This document shows positions 52,469-60,485 of a DNA stretch of 64,000 nucleotides, piece by piece. The notes under the pieces were generated by a model that worked only from the letters and a program-made list of their open reading frames with translations, had not been told where the DNA came from and did not search any database. Both the position numbers and the translations under genes were made by a program. Location of the stretch: the NCBI GenBank assembly GCA_964631865.1, contig CAZWAK010000002.1:84270-148269 (forward strand), in the 5' to 3' direction. Numbering within the stretch: position 1 is the first letter of the stretch; each line of letters opens with the position of its first letter. Source of the DNA: JAFDVL01 sp964631865 (GTDB lineage Bacteria > Acidobacteriota > Blastocatellia > RBC074).

Positions 52469-53023
52469 TTATGAAATCCTTTTTGCCATAAAAATATCTG
52501 GTTTGCCAAGCCCGTTGGCGTCCGGCATCACACCGACAATCACAAAACCGAGTTTTTGATAGAACTCAAACGGATGGCCGCGCAGATTCCGGATCGTCGT
52601 GACGTGCTCCCAAACGTTGGGGTAGAGATCAACTCCGGCCAGCGAGGTCTGATGGTCTTCGTCGTCTGTGCCGAGCCATAACGTCACACCGCCGCGCGCT
52701 TTGACAATGGCTTCAAGATCATTGACCAACGCACGCGCCACGCCTTTCCCGCGTGCGGCGGCGCTGACCGCCAGCGGATGCAATTCCCACACGTGCCCGT
52801 CGTATTGACGAATGCCGCCGATCCAGCCGAGCACGGTTCCGTCTTCGTCAACTGCAATGCGGCTGACACGATCTTCGGCAAAGGATTCGTGGACTTCCTC
52901 CAACGCCTCCGCGAGCGTGGGCCAGGCCTTGGGCCAATGCTCGCGGAAGGCGTCAAAGAGCAGTTGCGCAGTTTGCCGAATGGTCGTTTCGTGGTCGGGC
53001 GTAAGATCAATGATTCGTAGCAT
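52469..53023 (-). CDS. GNAT acetyltransferase of the AAC(6')-like type
   Basis: 184 residues from ATG 53023 with AAAAGGA upstream. The acetyl-CoA loop is SAAARGKGVARALV. The C-terminal GVDLYPNVWEHV ... HPFEFYQKLGFVIVGVMPDANGLGKPDI is the pattern of aminoglycoside 6'-N-acetyltransferases. Substrate cannot be proven; many chromosomal members are latent or act on other amines. Confidence 0.8.
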   Translation of the reverse strand: MLRIIDLTPDHETTIRQTAQLLFDAFREHWPKAWPTLAEALEEVHESFAEDRVSRIAVDEDGTVLGWIGGIRQYDGHVWELHPLAVSAAARGKGVARALVNDLEAIVKARGGVTLWLGTDDEDHQTSLAGVDLYPNVWEHVTTIRNLRGHPFEFYQKLGFVIVGVMPDANGLGKPDIFMAKRIS

Positions 53024-53258
53024 CTTGTTCCTTTTGGTAATTGAGCGCAGTGACTTTCGCAAAAGAGATTTCTTCTGCCACGCTTACGGCGGCGCTCATT
53101 GACTTTTGAAATCGCGTGCTTTAACTTGCGGTCATTCTCCTGCAACGGATTTCTGGCTCTTTTTTAGTTCAATCGTAGCTCGCTCTCATGTCTTTTGTAG
53201 ATGCGTCGTTGCGGCATCTGTGAATGTATACCACTTCAATACAAGAATGGAGGAAACT

Positions 53259-53603
53259 ATGGGTAGCCAATTGAACTTCGTGGATCAGGAAAACTTTTAC
53301 AATCAACTGATCGAACTTGAATCCCGCAAAGAGGAATATGATATAGACACAGGCATCATGGAAGTCAAAGACCTTCCGCTGCGCCTGCTGCATCACATCG
53401 GGATCACCAAAGAAGAAATTGCGCACAAACAACACAAGGTCGTCGAAGAAAGCGACTTTATGTTGGATTTTGTCGAGCCAATGGTGACGAAAGTCAATGA
53501 AATGCTGGGACGCTATAAACCCGCCCGGGGCTATGAATTCAGCGTCCAGGCGGAAGATTACGACACGATCAAAATTCATGGCCGCCCGCAAGCCCAAGTT
53601 TGA
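53259..53603 (+). CDS. Hypothetical soluble protein
   Basis: 114 residues from ATG 53259, with GGAGG at 53249-53253; a frame from 53106 has no support. The product is highly acidic and helical (FYNQLIELESRKEEYDIDTGIMEVKDLPLRLLHHIGI ... FVEPMVTKVNEMLGRY), without membrane segments. I do not recognise the family. Heptad-type element 4 follows at once. Confidence 0.65.
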   Translation: MGSQLNFVDQENFYNQLIELESRKEEYDIDTGIMEVKDLPLRLLHHIGITKEEIAHKQHKVVEESDFMLDFVEPMVTKVNEMLGRYKPARGYEFSVQAEDYDTIKIHGRPQAQV

Positions 53604-53604
53604 G

Positions 53605-53712
53605 ATAGGGAGATAGGGGGAAGGGAGGACAGGGAGATTGGGAGAAGGGGAGAGAATACGTTGTCTTCTCATTTCCCTCTCCCCCCATCTTCCTATCTTC
53701 CTATCTCCCTCT
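53605..53712. repeat. Octad inverted-repeat element 4
   Basis: The left arm (53605-53652) is six 8-mers such as ATAGGGAG, ATAGGGGG, AAGGGAGG, ACAGGGAG, ATTGGGAG, AAGGGGAG. The right arm (53673-53712) is TTCCCTCT, CCCCCCAT, CTTCCTAT, CTTCCTAT, CTCCCTCT. Same layout as the heptad elements but with an 8-nt period. Confidence 0.82.
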
Positions 53713-53821
53713 CCCGGCCCGCTTTCCCCTTTGCCACATCGTCAGGGATCGGTGATAATCGCCGCGCGCGGTTCCAGTGACTGTGCGCGCCCCGCTCAAT
53801 ATCAAAGAGAGAGACCGACGA

Positions 53822-54535
53822 ATGGCGAAAAATAAACGCAGAAAAAACGGCGTCACTGCCGATCAAATCCTGCTGGAAATCCCCACCAAAGCCGAGCAGG
53901 ATTTTACCCAAACCGACCCCTGGCGCATTTTCAAAATCATGGGCGAATTCGTGGATGGCTTCGACGATTTAGCCCGCATTCCGCCCGGCGTTTCCATCTT
54001 CGGTTCCGCGCGGCTCGCCCCCGAAGACAGATATTATCAAGCAGCCGTCGAAACCGGTCGCCTGTTGGCCAAAACTAAATATGCTGTCATCACGGGCGGG
54101 GGCCCAGGCATTATGGAAGCCGGCAACAAAGGCGCATTTGAAGCCGGCGGTATTTCGATTGGCTGCAACATCGAACTGCCGTTCGAGCAAATGCCGAATC
54201 CCTATCAAACCATTTCGATCACGTTCAATTACTTCTTCGTGCGCAAAGTGATGTTCGTCAAATATTCAGTCGCGTTCATCATTTTCCCCGGCGGCTTTGG
54301 CACGATGGATGAATTGTTCGAAGCCTTGACGCTGATTCAAACGCGCAAGATTCGCAACTTCCCGGTCGTGCTCTTTGGCAAAGACTATTGGGGCGGTATG
54401 GTGCAGTGGATCAAAGACATGATGATCGGCAACAAAACGATTTCGCCCGAAGATTTGGATTTGCTCTTTGTCACTGATTCGCCGGAAGAAGCCGTGAACT
54501 TCATCCTCAAAAGCCAGGAGAAGGTTTCGCCTTAA
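53822..54535 (+). CDS. LOG-family protein (TIGR00730)
   Basis: 237 residues from ATG 53822; an in-frame GTG at 53777 adds fifteen basic residues. Motifs are ITGGGPGIMEAGNKGAFEAGG and FPGGFGTMDELFEALTLIQT, the phosphoribohydrolase signature. LOG proteins cleave nucleotide 5'-monophosphates, and some make cytokinins. It lies 15 nt before thiE. Confidence 0.93.
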   Translation: MAKNKRRKNGVTADQILLEIPTKAEQDFTQTDPWRIFKIMGEFVDGFDDLARIPPGVSIFGSARLAPEDRYYQAAVETGRLLAKTKYAVITGGGPGIMEAGNKGAFEAGGISIGCNIELPFEQMPNPYQTISITFNYFFVRKVMFVKYSVAFIIFPGGFGTMDELFEALTLIQTRKIRNFPVVLFGKDYWGGMVQWIKDMMIGNKTISPEDLDLLFVTDSPEEAVNFILKSQEKVSP

Positions 54536-54550
54536 TCACGCTCACATCGT

Positions 54551-55219
54551 ATGACCTTGCCGAAGCTCTACGCCATCACCGACACCGATCTCTCGAATTG
54601 CTCGCACGTGGAAATCGTCGAGCGGTTGTTGGCGGGCGGCGCGCGGCTCATTCAACTGCGCGACAAAGAGGCGAGCGCCAAAGAAATGTTTGAGGCGGCG
54701 CAGGCTTGCGTAAAGCTGACGCGCGCGGCGGGGGCAACGCTTATCATCAACGACCGTGTAGACATCGCCATCGCCGCCGATGCCGATGGTGTGCATTTGG
54801 GACAGGATGATTTGACGGTGGCCGAAGCGCGCGCGCTGTTGGGGCCGCAAAAAATCATCGGTGTTTCAACCCATTCCCTCGCGCAGGTTGAAGCGGCGTT
54901 GGTTACGTCCGCCAACTATATCGCGGTCGGCCCGATTTTCCCGACCACGACCAAAGCCAATCCTGATCCGGTCGTCGGCCTCGAACTGTTGCGGCAGGCG
55001 CGCGCGTTGACGTCTCTGCCGCTCGTGGCCATCGGTGGCATCACGCTCGCTACGGCGGCGGAAGTGATCGCTGCTGGCGCAGACAGCGTGGCCGTGATTT
55101 CCGCGCTCTATCCGCGCTCCACATCGCTTTCCTTAGTCGAGAATTTCGCCCAGGCGATGTCGGCCAAACCCGACATCGAAGGGCAAGTGCGCGCGTTTTT
55201 GCAATGCTTTGCGCCGTGA
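54551..55219 (+). CDS. thiE: Thiamine-phosphate synthase
   Basis: 222 residues, TIM barrel. LIQLRDKEAS, IINDRVDIAIAADADGVHLGQDD, GVSTHS, VGPIFPTTTK and AIGGI are the substrate loops. It joins HMP-PP and thiazole phosphate into thiamine phosphate. It follows the LOG gene closely; no other thi genes are present in the window. Confidence 0.97.
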   Translation: MTLPKLYAITDTDLSNCSHVEIVERLLAGGARLIQLRDKEASAKEMFEAAQACVKLTRAAGATLIINDRVDIAIAADADGVHLGQDDLTVAEARALLGPQKIIGVSTHSLAQVEAALVTSANYIAVGPIFPTTTKANPDPVVGLELLRQARALTSLPLVAIGGITLATAAEVIAAGADSVAVISALYPRSTSLSLVENFAQAMSAKPDIEGQVRAFLQCFAP

Positions 55220-55390
55220 CTTCTAAAGGGCTGAAACTGCCTGTCATTGTTTGAGATTTCGCGCGCTGGCGGCAAAGATTTTTCTTGCGCCGCTTTGCGC
55301 TTTCGTGCCACACTGCGTCGCGCTTTGACCTACCCCGGTCGTTCCCATCAAACAACCTAGCCCAGTTCCTTTTGAGACTCAGACGTTTTT

Positions 55391-56581
55391 ATGAGTTACA
55401 TTGATCTTCCGCCGATTATCGAGAAGATGTTGAATGTTTCCGAGTCGGTTAGTGATCTGAATTTTTCCGTCGGACGTGCGCCGCAAGTGGAAGTCAACGG
55501 CAAGTTGGTTCCGGTGGACGTCGGACTGAAAACGATCACCCCGTACCACACGGAAATTATGGCGATGGCGTTGATTGGCGATAATGCGGAAGCCGCCGAA
55601 AAACTCATCAAAACCGGTTCGACCGACATCAGCTACAGCCTGCCCATGCGCTCGCGGTTTCGCGTAAATATCTTTCGGCAACGCGGCACGCTCGGCATCG
55701 TGATGCGCGTGATTCCGCCGCAGGTTCCTTCGCTTTCGTCGTTGGATTTGCCCACGCAACTCGGCGAGATCACCGAACTCAAAAACGGCTTGGTGTTGGT
55801 GACAGGGCCGACGGGTTCGGGCAAATCTTCCTCGCTTGCCGCGATCATCAACAAGTTCAATCTGGAAAAGGCGTATCACATCATCACGATTGAAGACCCG
55901 ATTGAATTTTTGCATCTGCATCGCGTGGCCACGATCAATCAACGCGAACTCGGCAGCGACACGCCGAATTTTGCCATGGCCTTGCGCGCGGCGCTCAGAC
56001 AGGCTCCGAAAGTCATTTTGGTGGGCGAAATGCGCGACATCGAAACCACTGAAATCGCGCTCGAAGCCGCTGAAACCGGGCATTTGGTGCTTTCGACCTT
56101 GCACACGATTGATGCGGCGAAAACGATTGATCGCATCATTGGGATGTATCCCAAAAACGAAGAAAGCGTGATTCGCACGCGGCTCGCGCAAACGTTCCGC
56201 TACATCATTTCGCAACGCTTGATCCCGCGCGCCGACGGCAAAGGCCGTGTTGCGGCGGTCGAAATTCTCAAATCCACGCCGCGCACCCGCGAATACATTG
56301 ATCGCGGCGAAGGCGAAGGTCGCTCCTTAATCGAAGCGATGGAAGACGGCACGCTGGAAGGCATGCAAAACTTCGATACGGTGATCGAACGCTTGATCCA
56401 GGAAAAGGCTATCACCAAAGACGATGGCCTCGCGTACTCGACCAATCCGCACAATTTGGCGTTGCGATTGTCTGGGTTCGGCGGCGGCAGCGTGACCGAA
56501 GAGATGCAGAATCCTGTGCGCTCTGCCGCGCCCGTTGCAACGGCCAGCGCACCTGTGTCATCCATCATCAGCAAATATTGA
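55391..56581 (+). CDS. pilT: Type IV pilus retraction ATPase, PilT family
   Basis: 396 residues. Walker A GPTGSGKSS (139-147), Asp box TIEDPIEF, Walker B LVGEMRDIETTEIALEAAETGHLVLSTLHT and His boxes. The family member hexamer powers pilus retraction. The N-terminal 110 residues carry a PAS-like domain as in PilT/PilU. The C-terminus (residues 340-396) has an added tail with FGGGSVTE. PilT and PilU cannot be separated from sequence alone. The following gene may be linked functionally. Confidence 0.93.
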   Translation: MSYIDLPPIIEKMLNVSESVSDLNFSVGRAPQVEVNGKLVPVDVGLKTITPYHTEIMAMALIGDNAEAAEKLIKTGSTDISYSLPMRSRFRVNIFRQRGTLGIVMRVIPPQVPSLSSLDLPTQLGEITELKNGLVLVTGPTGSGKSSSLAAIINKFNLEKAYHIITIEDPIEFLHLHRVATINQRELGSDTPNFAMALRAALRQAPKVILVGEMRDIETTEIALEAAETGHLVLSTLHTIDAAKTIDRIIGMYPKNEESVIRTRLAQTFRYIISQRLIPRADGKGRVAAVEILKSTPRTREYIDRGEGEGRSLIEAMEDGTLEGMQNFDTVIERLIQEKAITKDDGLAYSTNPHNLALRLSGFGGGSVTEEMQNPVRSAAPVATASAPVSSIISKY

Positions 56582-56586
56582 AACGC

Positions 56587-56655
56587 AGGATTTAGGATTT
56601 GGGGTTTAGAGGTTTGCGCCCAATCTCAAATTTCAAATTTCAAATTTCAAATCTC
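56587..56655. repeat. Heptad inverted-repeat element 5
   Basis: The left arm (56587-56615) has AGGATTT twice, GGGGTTT and AGAGGTTT. The right arm (56621-56655) has CAATCTC, AAATTTC three times and AAATCTC. The arm ends 4 nt before the ATG of the next gene, leaving no room for a normal ribosome site. Confidence 0.8.
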
Positions 56656-56659
56656 AAGT

Positions 56660-57577
56660 ATGCAAGTCTCCTGTCCACAATGCGCCACGCGGTTGCAATT
56701 GAGCGCCAACAAACTCCCCGATCAACCGTTCACGATCAAATGCCCCAAGTGCCAAACGAGCATCACCATTTCCCCGGCGGCGGCGGCAGCAGAAGTTGTT
56801 GCCAGTTCGACCGCGAATTTGCTCGACGATGATCCGCTCGGATTGTTTGACGAGAAGGTTCCCGCGCCGCCCGCCACTTCGCAAGCCGCTCCAGCGCCCG
56901 CTTCGCTTCCCGCGGCGGAACCGCCTGCGCCTCCCTCTGCCCCCGCCTCATTGCCCTCGGATTGGGCCTCGCCATCGTCTGCGGTCGCGGTCGGTTGGAC
57001 GAATTCGATGCCTGCGCCGACGGTCGAGGACGATTCCACTACGCTCGTGACGGCACAAGCTTCGCAGCAGGATTTGCTTCAGGCGTTGGCTTCCCTTTTG
57101 CTGTCGGGTTCGCTCGCCAAACCCAACGCCCCGCTCGAACAAAATCGGCGTCGCAATGTGGTCGCGTGTTTGGCCAGCCCGGAAGATGCAAGCAAAGTGC
57201 AGGCCGTGTTGCACGATCAGCCGTATGATCTCACGATAGCGTCTTCGCCCGAACAAGTGACCGCGATGTTGCAGATGAGCCATCAACTGGATGTCCTGCT
57301 GCTCGATCCGAATTTTCACTCGCAGCAACACGGTGGAGCCACGATCATGCGCTACCTGAATATGCTGAACCCCGCGCGTCGTCGTCGGGTGTTTGTTGTC
57401 GTGACATCGCACAGCTATCGTTCGCTGGATATGCAGGCGGCCTTTATTCACGGCGTCAATTTGGTCATCAATTCCGGCCAGTTGGAAACACTTCCGACCG
57501 CGTTGTCCAAAAGCATTCAGGAATTCAACAATCTCTACCGCGCCTTCAACGAAGCCAGCGGCGCGAGTCCCTTTTAA
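56660..57577 (+). CDS. MJ0042-type zinc-ribbon protein with degenerate receiver domain
   Basis: 305 residues. The N-terminal zinc ribbon (CPQCATRLQLSANKLPDQ, KCPKCQTSI) matches the MJ0042 motif. A 110-residue Ala/Pro linker follows. Residues about 165-295 look like a response-regulator receiver (NVVACLASPEDASKVQAVL, QLDVLLLDPNF, RRRVFVVVTS), with Asp at the phospho-acceptor position but NLVIN where the conserved lysine is expected. It may be a pseudo-receiver that binds partners without phosphorylation. It follows pilT, so a pilus or chemosensory role is possible. Confidence 0.72.
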   Translation: MQVSCPQCATRLQLSANKLPDQPFTIKCPKCQTSITISPAAAAAEVVASSTANLLDDDPLGLFDEKVPAPPATSQAAPAPASLPAAEPPAPPSAPASLPSDWASPSSAVAVGWTNSMPAPTVEDDSTTLVTAQASQQDLLQALASLLLSGSLAKPNAPLEQNRRRNVVACLASPEDASKVQAVLHDQPYDLTIASSPEQVTAMLQMSHQLDVLLLDPNFHSQQHGGATIMRYLNMLNPARRRRVFVVVTSHSYRSLDMQAAFIHGVNLVINSGQLETLPTALSKSIQEFNNLYRAFNEASGASPF

Positions 57578-57723
57578 AAGCAAAAGGCAAAAGGCAAATA
57601 TCAAAAGGCAAAAGTCTATTCGGAAGGCTACGCCGCTTTTTCTGAAAAAAAGATAAAGCGCCGCCCTTTTGATATTTGCCTTTTGATTTCTGCGCCGCAG
57701 TTGCCTTTTGCCATTTGATTTGG
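57576..57723. repeat. Heptad inverted-repeat element 6
   Basis: The left arm (57576-57615), overlapping the previous stop codon, is mostly CAAAAGG units. The right arm (57665-57723) is CCTTTTG, ATATTTG, CCTTTTG, ATTTCTG, an 11-nt interruption, CCTTTTG and CCATTTG. It ends 12 nt before the FAD-oxidase ATG. Confidence 0.87.
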
Positions 57724-57735
57724 TTTGCTAGGGCT

Positions 57736-59166
57736 ATGATTACGCCCGCAATTCTTCAGAGCCTGCAAACCATCGTCGGTACAGATTACGTTTCCACTGC
57801 GTCAGAAATCATCACCGAAAATTCACAGGACGCGCTCAAGCAAGTGTTCCCCGCTGAAGCCGTCGTGTTTCCGCGCATGGCGGAAGAAATCGCAGCGATT
57901 TTGCGGCTCGCCAACGAACATAAATTTTATGTGACAGCGCGCGGCGGCGGTGTGGGCTATGTGGGCAGCGCCGTCCCGATTCACGGCGGCATCGTGCTGG
58001 CGACCAGGCGGATGAATCAAATCCTCGAAATTCGCCAAGACGATCTGCTTGCGGTTGTCGAACCCGCCGTGACGAATTACGAATTGCAACAGGCGGTCGA
58101 AGCACAAGGCTTGTTTTATCCGCCCGATCCTTCGAGTTGGAAAGAATCCTTCATCGGCGGCAACATCGCGCTCAATGCGGGCGGGCCACGTTGTGTGAAG
58201 TACGGCAACACGCGGCAATTCGTCTTGGGCTTGGACTTCGTGACGCCGACCGGCGAGATCATTCAGGCAGGCGGGCGCACGCCGAAAAACGCGACGGGCT
58301 TCAATTTGGCAGGCTTGCTGATTGGCAGCGAAGGCATGCTCGGCATCATCACGCGCGCGATTTTGCGTTTGCTGCCATTGCCCGAAGCGCGTCGTACAGC
58401 GTTGGCGATTTTTGCTTCGGCACAAGACGCTTGCAACTGCGTCGCAGGTTTTACCGAAGCCGGAATCTTGCCCGTCGCGTTGGAATTGCTGGATCGCACT
58501 TCGATCAATGCGATTGAGGATTACGAGCCGTCAGGCATGCCGCGCGACGCAGGCGCGTTGTTGATTTTGGAAGTAGACGGCTTGCGCGAAGCCGTGACAC
58601 GCGAAGCCGAAATCATGCGCGCCCTGTGTCAGAAGCATCACGCCATCGCATATCGCGAAGCCGCGAACGACACAGAAGCCGACAATTTGTGGGAAGTGCG
58701 GCGCAAGATGTCTCCGGCAGTCAAAAAAACCGGCGCGGTCAAAATCAATCACGACATTGTCGTCCCGCGTTCGCGCATCCCGGAAATGCTCGTGTTTTTG
58801 GAAGGCGTCAGCGCGCGCTACGGTTTTCCGATTCCGACCTTCGGTCACGCAGGCGACGGCAACTTGCACACGAACATCATGCTGCCGAACAACGACGCCG
58901 ACACGAAACGCATTGCCGCCGCAGCGGTACGCGAGATTTTCACGAAAGCGGTTGAGTTAGGTGGAACGTTGTCTGGTGAACACGGCATCGGTTATGCGAA
59001 AGCCCCATTTCTGGATGTGGCATTGACCGCGCCGACGATTGCCGTGATGCGCACGATCAAACAGGCGCTCGATCCCAATGGCATTCTGAATCCAGGCAAA
59101 GTGTTGGAACCGGCGATTGCCGCGGAAGAAATGGATTTTTTGACGAGTGATTTTCCGTGTTGTTGA
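57736..59166 (+). CDS. FAD-linked oxidase, GlcD/D-lactate dehydrogenase type
   Basis: 476 residues from ATG 57736; the frame upstream to 57676 is repeat-derived. The FAD_binding_4 domain (VVFPRMAEEIAAILRLANEH, TARGGGVGYVGSAVPIHGG, GGNIALNAGGPRCVKYGNT) is followed by the FAD-oxidase C domain (HAGDGNLHTNI, GTLSGEHGIGYAKA). The family oxidises glycolate or D-lactate. The His pair for substrate binding (HAGDGNLH) is intact. No GlcE or GlcF partner is adjacent. Confidence 0.93.
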   Translation: MITPAILQSLQTIVGTDYVSTASEIITENSQDALKQVFPAEAVVFPRMAEEIAAILRLANEHKFYVTARGGGVGYVGSAVPIHGGIVLATRRMNQILEIRQDDLLAVVEPAVTNYELQQAVEAQGLFYPPDPSSWKESFIGGNIALNAGGPRCVKYGNTRQFVLGLDFVTPTGEIIQAGGRTPKNATGFNLAGLLIGSEGMLGIITRAILRLLPLPEARRTALAIFASAQDACNCVAGFTEAGILPVALELLDRTSINAIEDYEPSGMPRDAGALLILEVDGLREAVTREAEIMRALCQKHHAIAYREAANDTEADNLWEVRRKMSPAVKKTGAVKINHDIVVPRSRIPEMLVFLEGVSARYGFPIPTFGHAGDGNLHTNIMLPNNDADTKRIAAAAVREIFTKAVELGGTLSGEHGIGYAKAPFLDVALTAPTIAVMRTIKQALDPNGILNPGKVLEPAIAAEEMDFLTSDFPCC

Positions 59167-59169
59167 CCT

Positions 59170-59196
59170 GTTGCGCAAACTAACAGTTTGCGCAAC
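59170..59196. terminator. 12-bp hairpin between convergent genes
   Basis: A perfect inverted repeat GTTGCGCAAACT/AGTTTGCGCAAC with a 3-nt loop fills the 32-nt gap between the FAD oxidase and site-2 protease stops. There is no T run, but position suggests a bidirectional terminator. Confidence 0.65.
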
Positions 59197-59198
59197 GA

Positions 59199-60125
59199 TC
59201 AAAACGTAATCGGCGCAGGCATAAAACACAGTAGAAAGACGAGCAGGCCAATCATCGTCACCACTTTTCTACCAAATCCCAACGACTCTTCTTCATCCAT
59301 CACGCGCGGATGCCCAACGCGCAACATCAACGTGAGAATCAAGACGTACACCGCCCAGCCCATCCAACCGCCCCAAAAGTACGACACGACCGTCAACGCA
59401 ATCACACCGACATAAACCAATCGCGCAATAATCCAGTGCCAGCGCGCGCCGAACGCAGCATAGACCACGTGCCCGCCGTCGAGTTGTCCAACCGGCAACA
59501 AATTCAAACTCGTCACCAAACACCCGACCCACGATGCCAGCCAGATCGGATTGGCTTGAATGTCGCGCGGCACGCCCAGCAGCTTGGCGATGGCGCGAAA
59601 CAACAGCGGATCGTGAAACACAATGCCGCCGCCACCACCAATTGCGCCGACTGCTGGATCGGCAAAATACAAACCAATGATCGCCGCTGGAATGAGGAAG
59701 ACAAATCCCGCCAACGGCCCTGCGATGCCGATGTCGAAAAGCGCGCGTTTGTTCGGGATCGGGGACTTCATTTTGATGAACGCGCCAAACGTGCCGACGC
59801 CCACCGGAGCCGGCAGAAAATACGGCAGCGTCGCGCGCACACCGTACAACCGCGCCGCCAGGTAATGCCCCATCTCGTGCGCGCCCAGAATCATCAACAG
59901 CGTGAACGAGAACACCATCCCCATCGTGAAGCCGCCCAGAAAAATCGTGCCCATAATCGTCGTCGTCACAGCGGTCAGGGCGAGCAAAACCAAATGCCAC
60001 AGCACCTTCCCAAACGTGATGTCGCGTTCCGGTTCCTGATATTCTGGCGCAGGCGGCGCGAGATAAATGTCGGTCGGTCGTTCAAAATCGTGGGGATTGA
60101 AAGGAGACAAATACGGCTGTTGCAT
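59199..60125 (-). CDS. Site-2 protease-family membrane metalloprotease (M50)
   Basis: 308 residues with about seven membrane helices. Zinc ligands HEMGH (H83, E84, H87) and the second motif NLLPVGQLDGGH. M50 proteases cut membrane-spanning regulators in signalling. The N-terminal 35 residues are soluble and Pro-rich. It faces the FAD oxidase. No anti-sigma partner is visible nearby. Confidence 0.92.
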   Translation of the reverse strand: MQQPYLSPFNPHDFERPTDIYLAPPAPEYQEPERDITFGKVLWHLVLLALTAVTTTIMGTIFLGGFTMGMVFSFTLLMILGAHEMGHYLAARLYGVRATLPYFLPAPVGVGTFGAFIKMKSPIPNKRALFDIGIAGPLAGFVFLIPAAIIGLYFADPAVGAIGGGGGIVFHDPLLFRAIAKLLGVPRDIQANPIWLASWVGCLVTSLNLLPVGQLDGGHVVYAAFGARWHWIIARLVYVGVIALTVVSYFWGGWMGWAVYVLILTLMLRVGHPRVMDEEESLGFGRKVVTMIGLLVFLLCFMPAPITF

Positions 60126-60154
60126 AAGCGCGAAAGTCAGAGGGCGGTCAGTTC

Positions 60155-60454
60155 TTACTTTTTCTTGAAGAGGGCATCGAAGGCTTTTTTCACGTCGTCC
60201 TGCGCGGAAGGGGCGCTGCTGCTTTTCTTGACGAGCGCGACGCGATTGTTTGGTTGGAAGAAGTCGCAGAAATTCGCGCGGTTTTTATCAGCGACATAAT
60301 CGGCTTGCGATTCGGTGCATTGATTGCTGCGACCGGGATCAAAGAAGCGACAGTTTTTGCAGCAGTAGACATCGGCCTGACAATGCGGGCATTCATCCTT
60401 GCGCCGAATTGCGCCGATGACCTTGATTTCGCGGCTACAACTATGACAAACCAT
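60155..60454 (-). CDS. Small zinc-ribbon protein of unknown function
   Basis: 99 residues from ATG 60454. Eight cysteines in a tight array (CHSCSREI, CPHCQADVYCCKNCRFFD, QCTESQADYVADKNRANFCDFF) suggest two zinc sites. The C-terminal quarter is Lys/Ser-rich with no structure. Homologues are common but uncharacterised. It is divergent from the PD-(D/E)XK-like gene, with only 31 nt between the starts, so the two promoters must overlap the coding ends. Confidence 0.75.
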   Translation of the reverse strand: MVCHSCSREIKVIGAIRRKDECPHCQADVYCCKNCRFFDPGRSNQCTESQADYVADKNRANFCDFFQPNNRVALVKKSSSAPSAQDDVKKAFDALFKKK

Positions 60455-60485
60455 GATGTGGGAAAAGATAACAAACTCATCGGCT

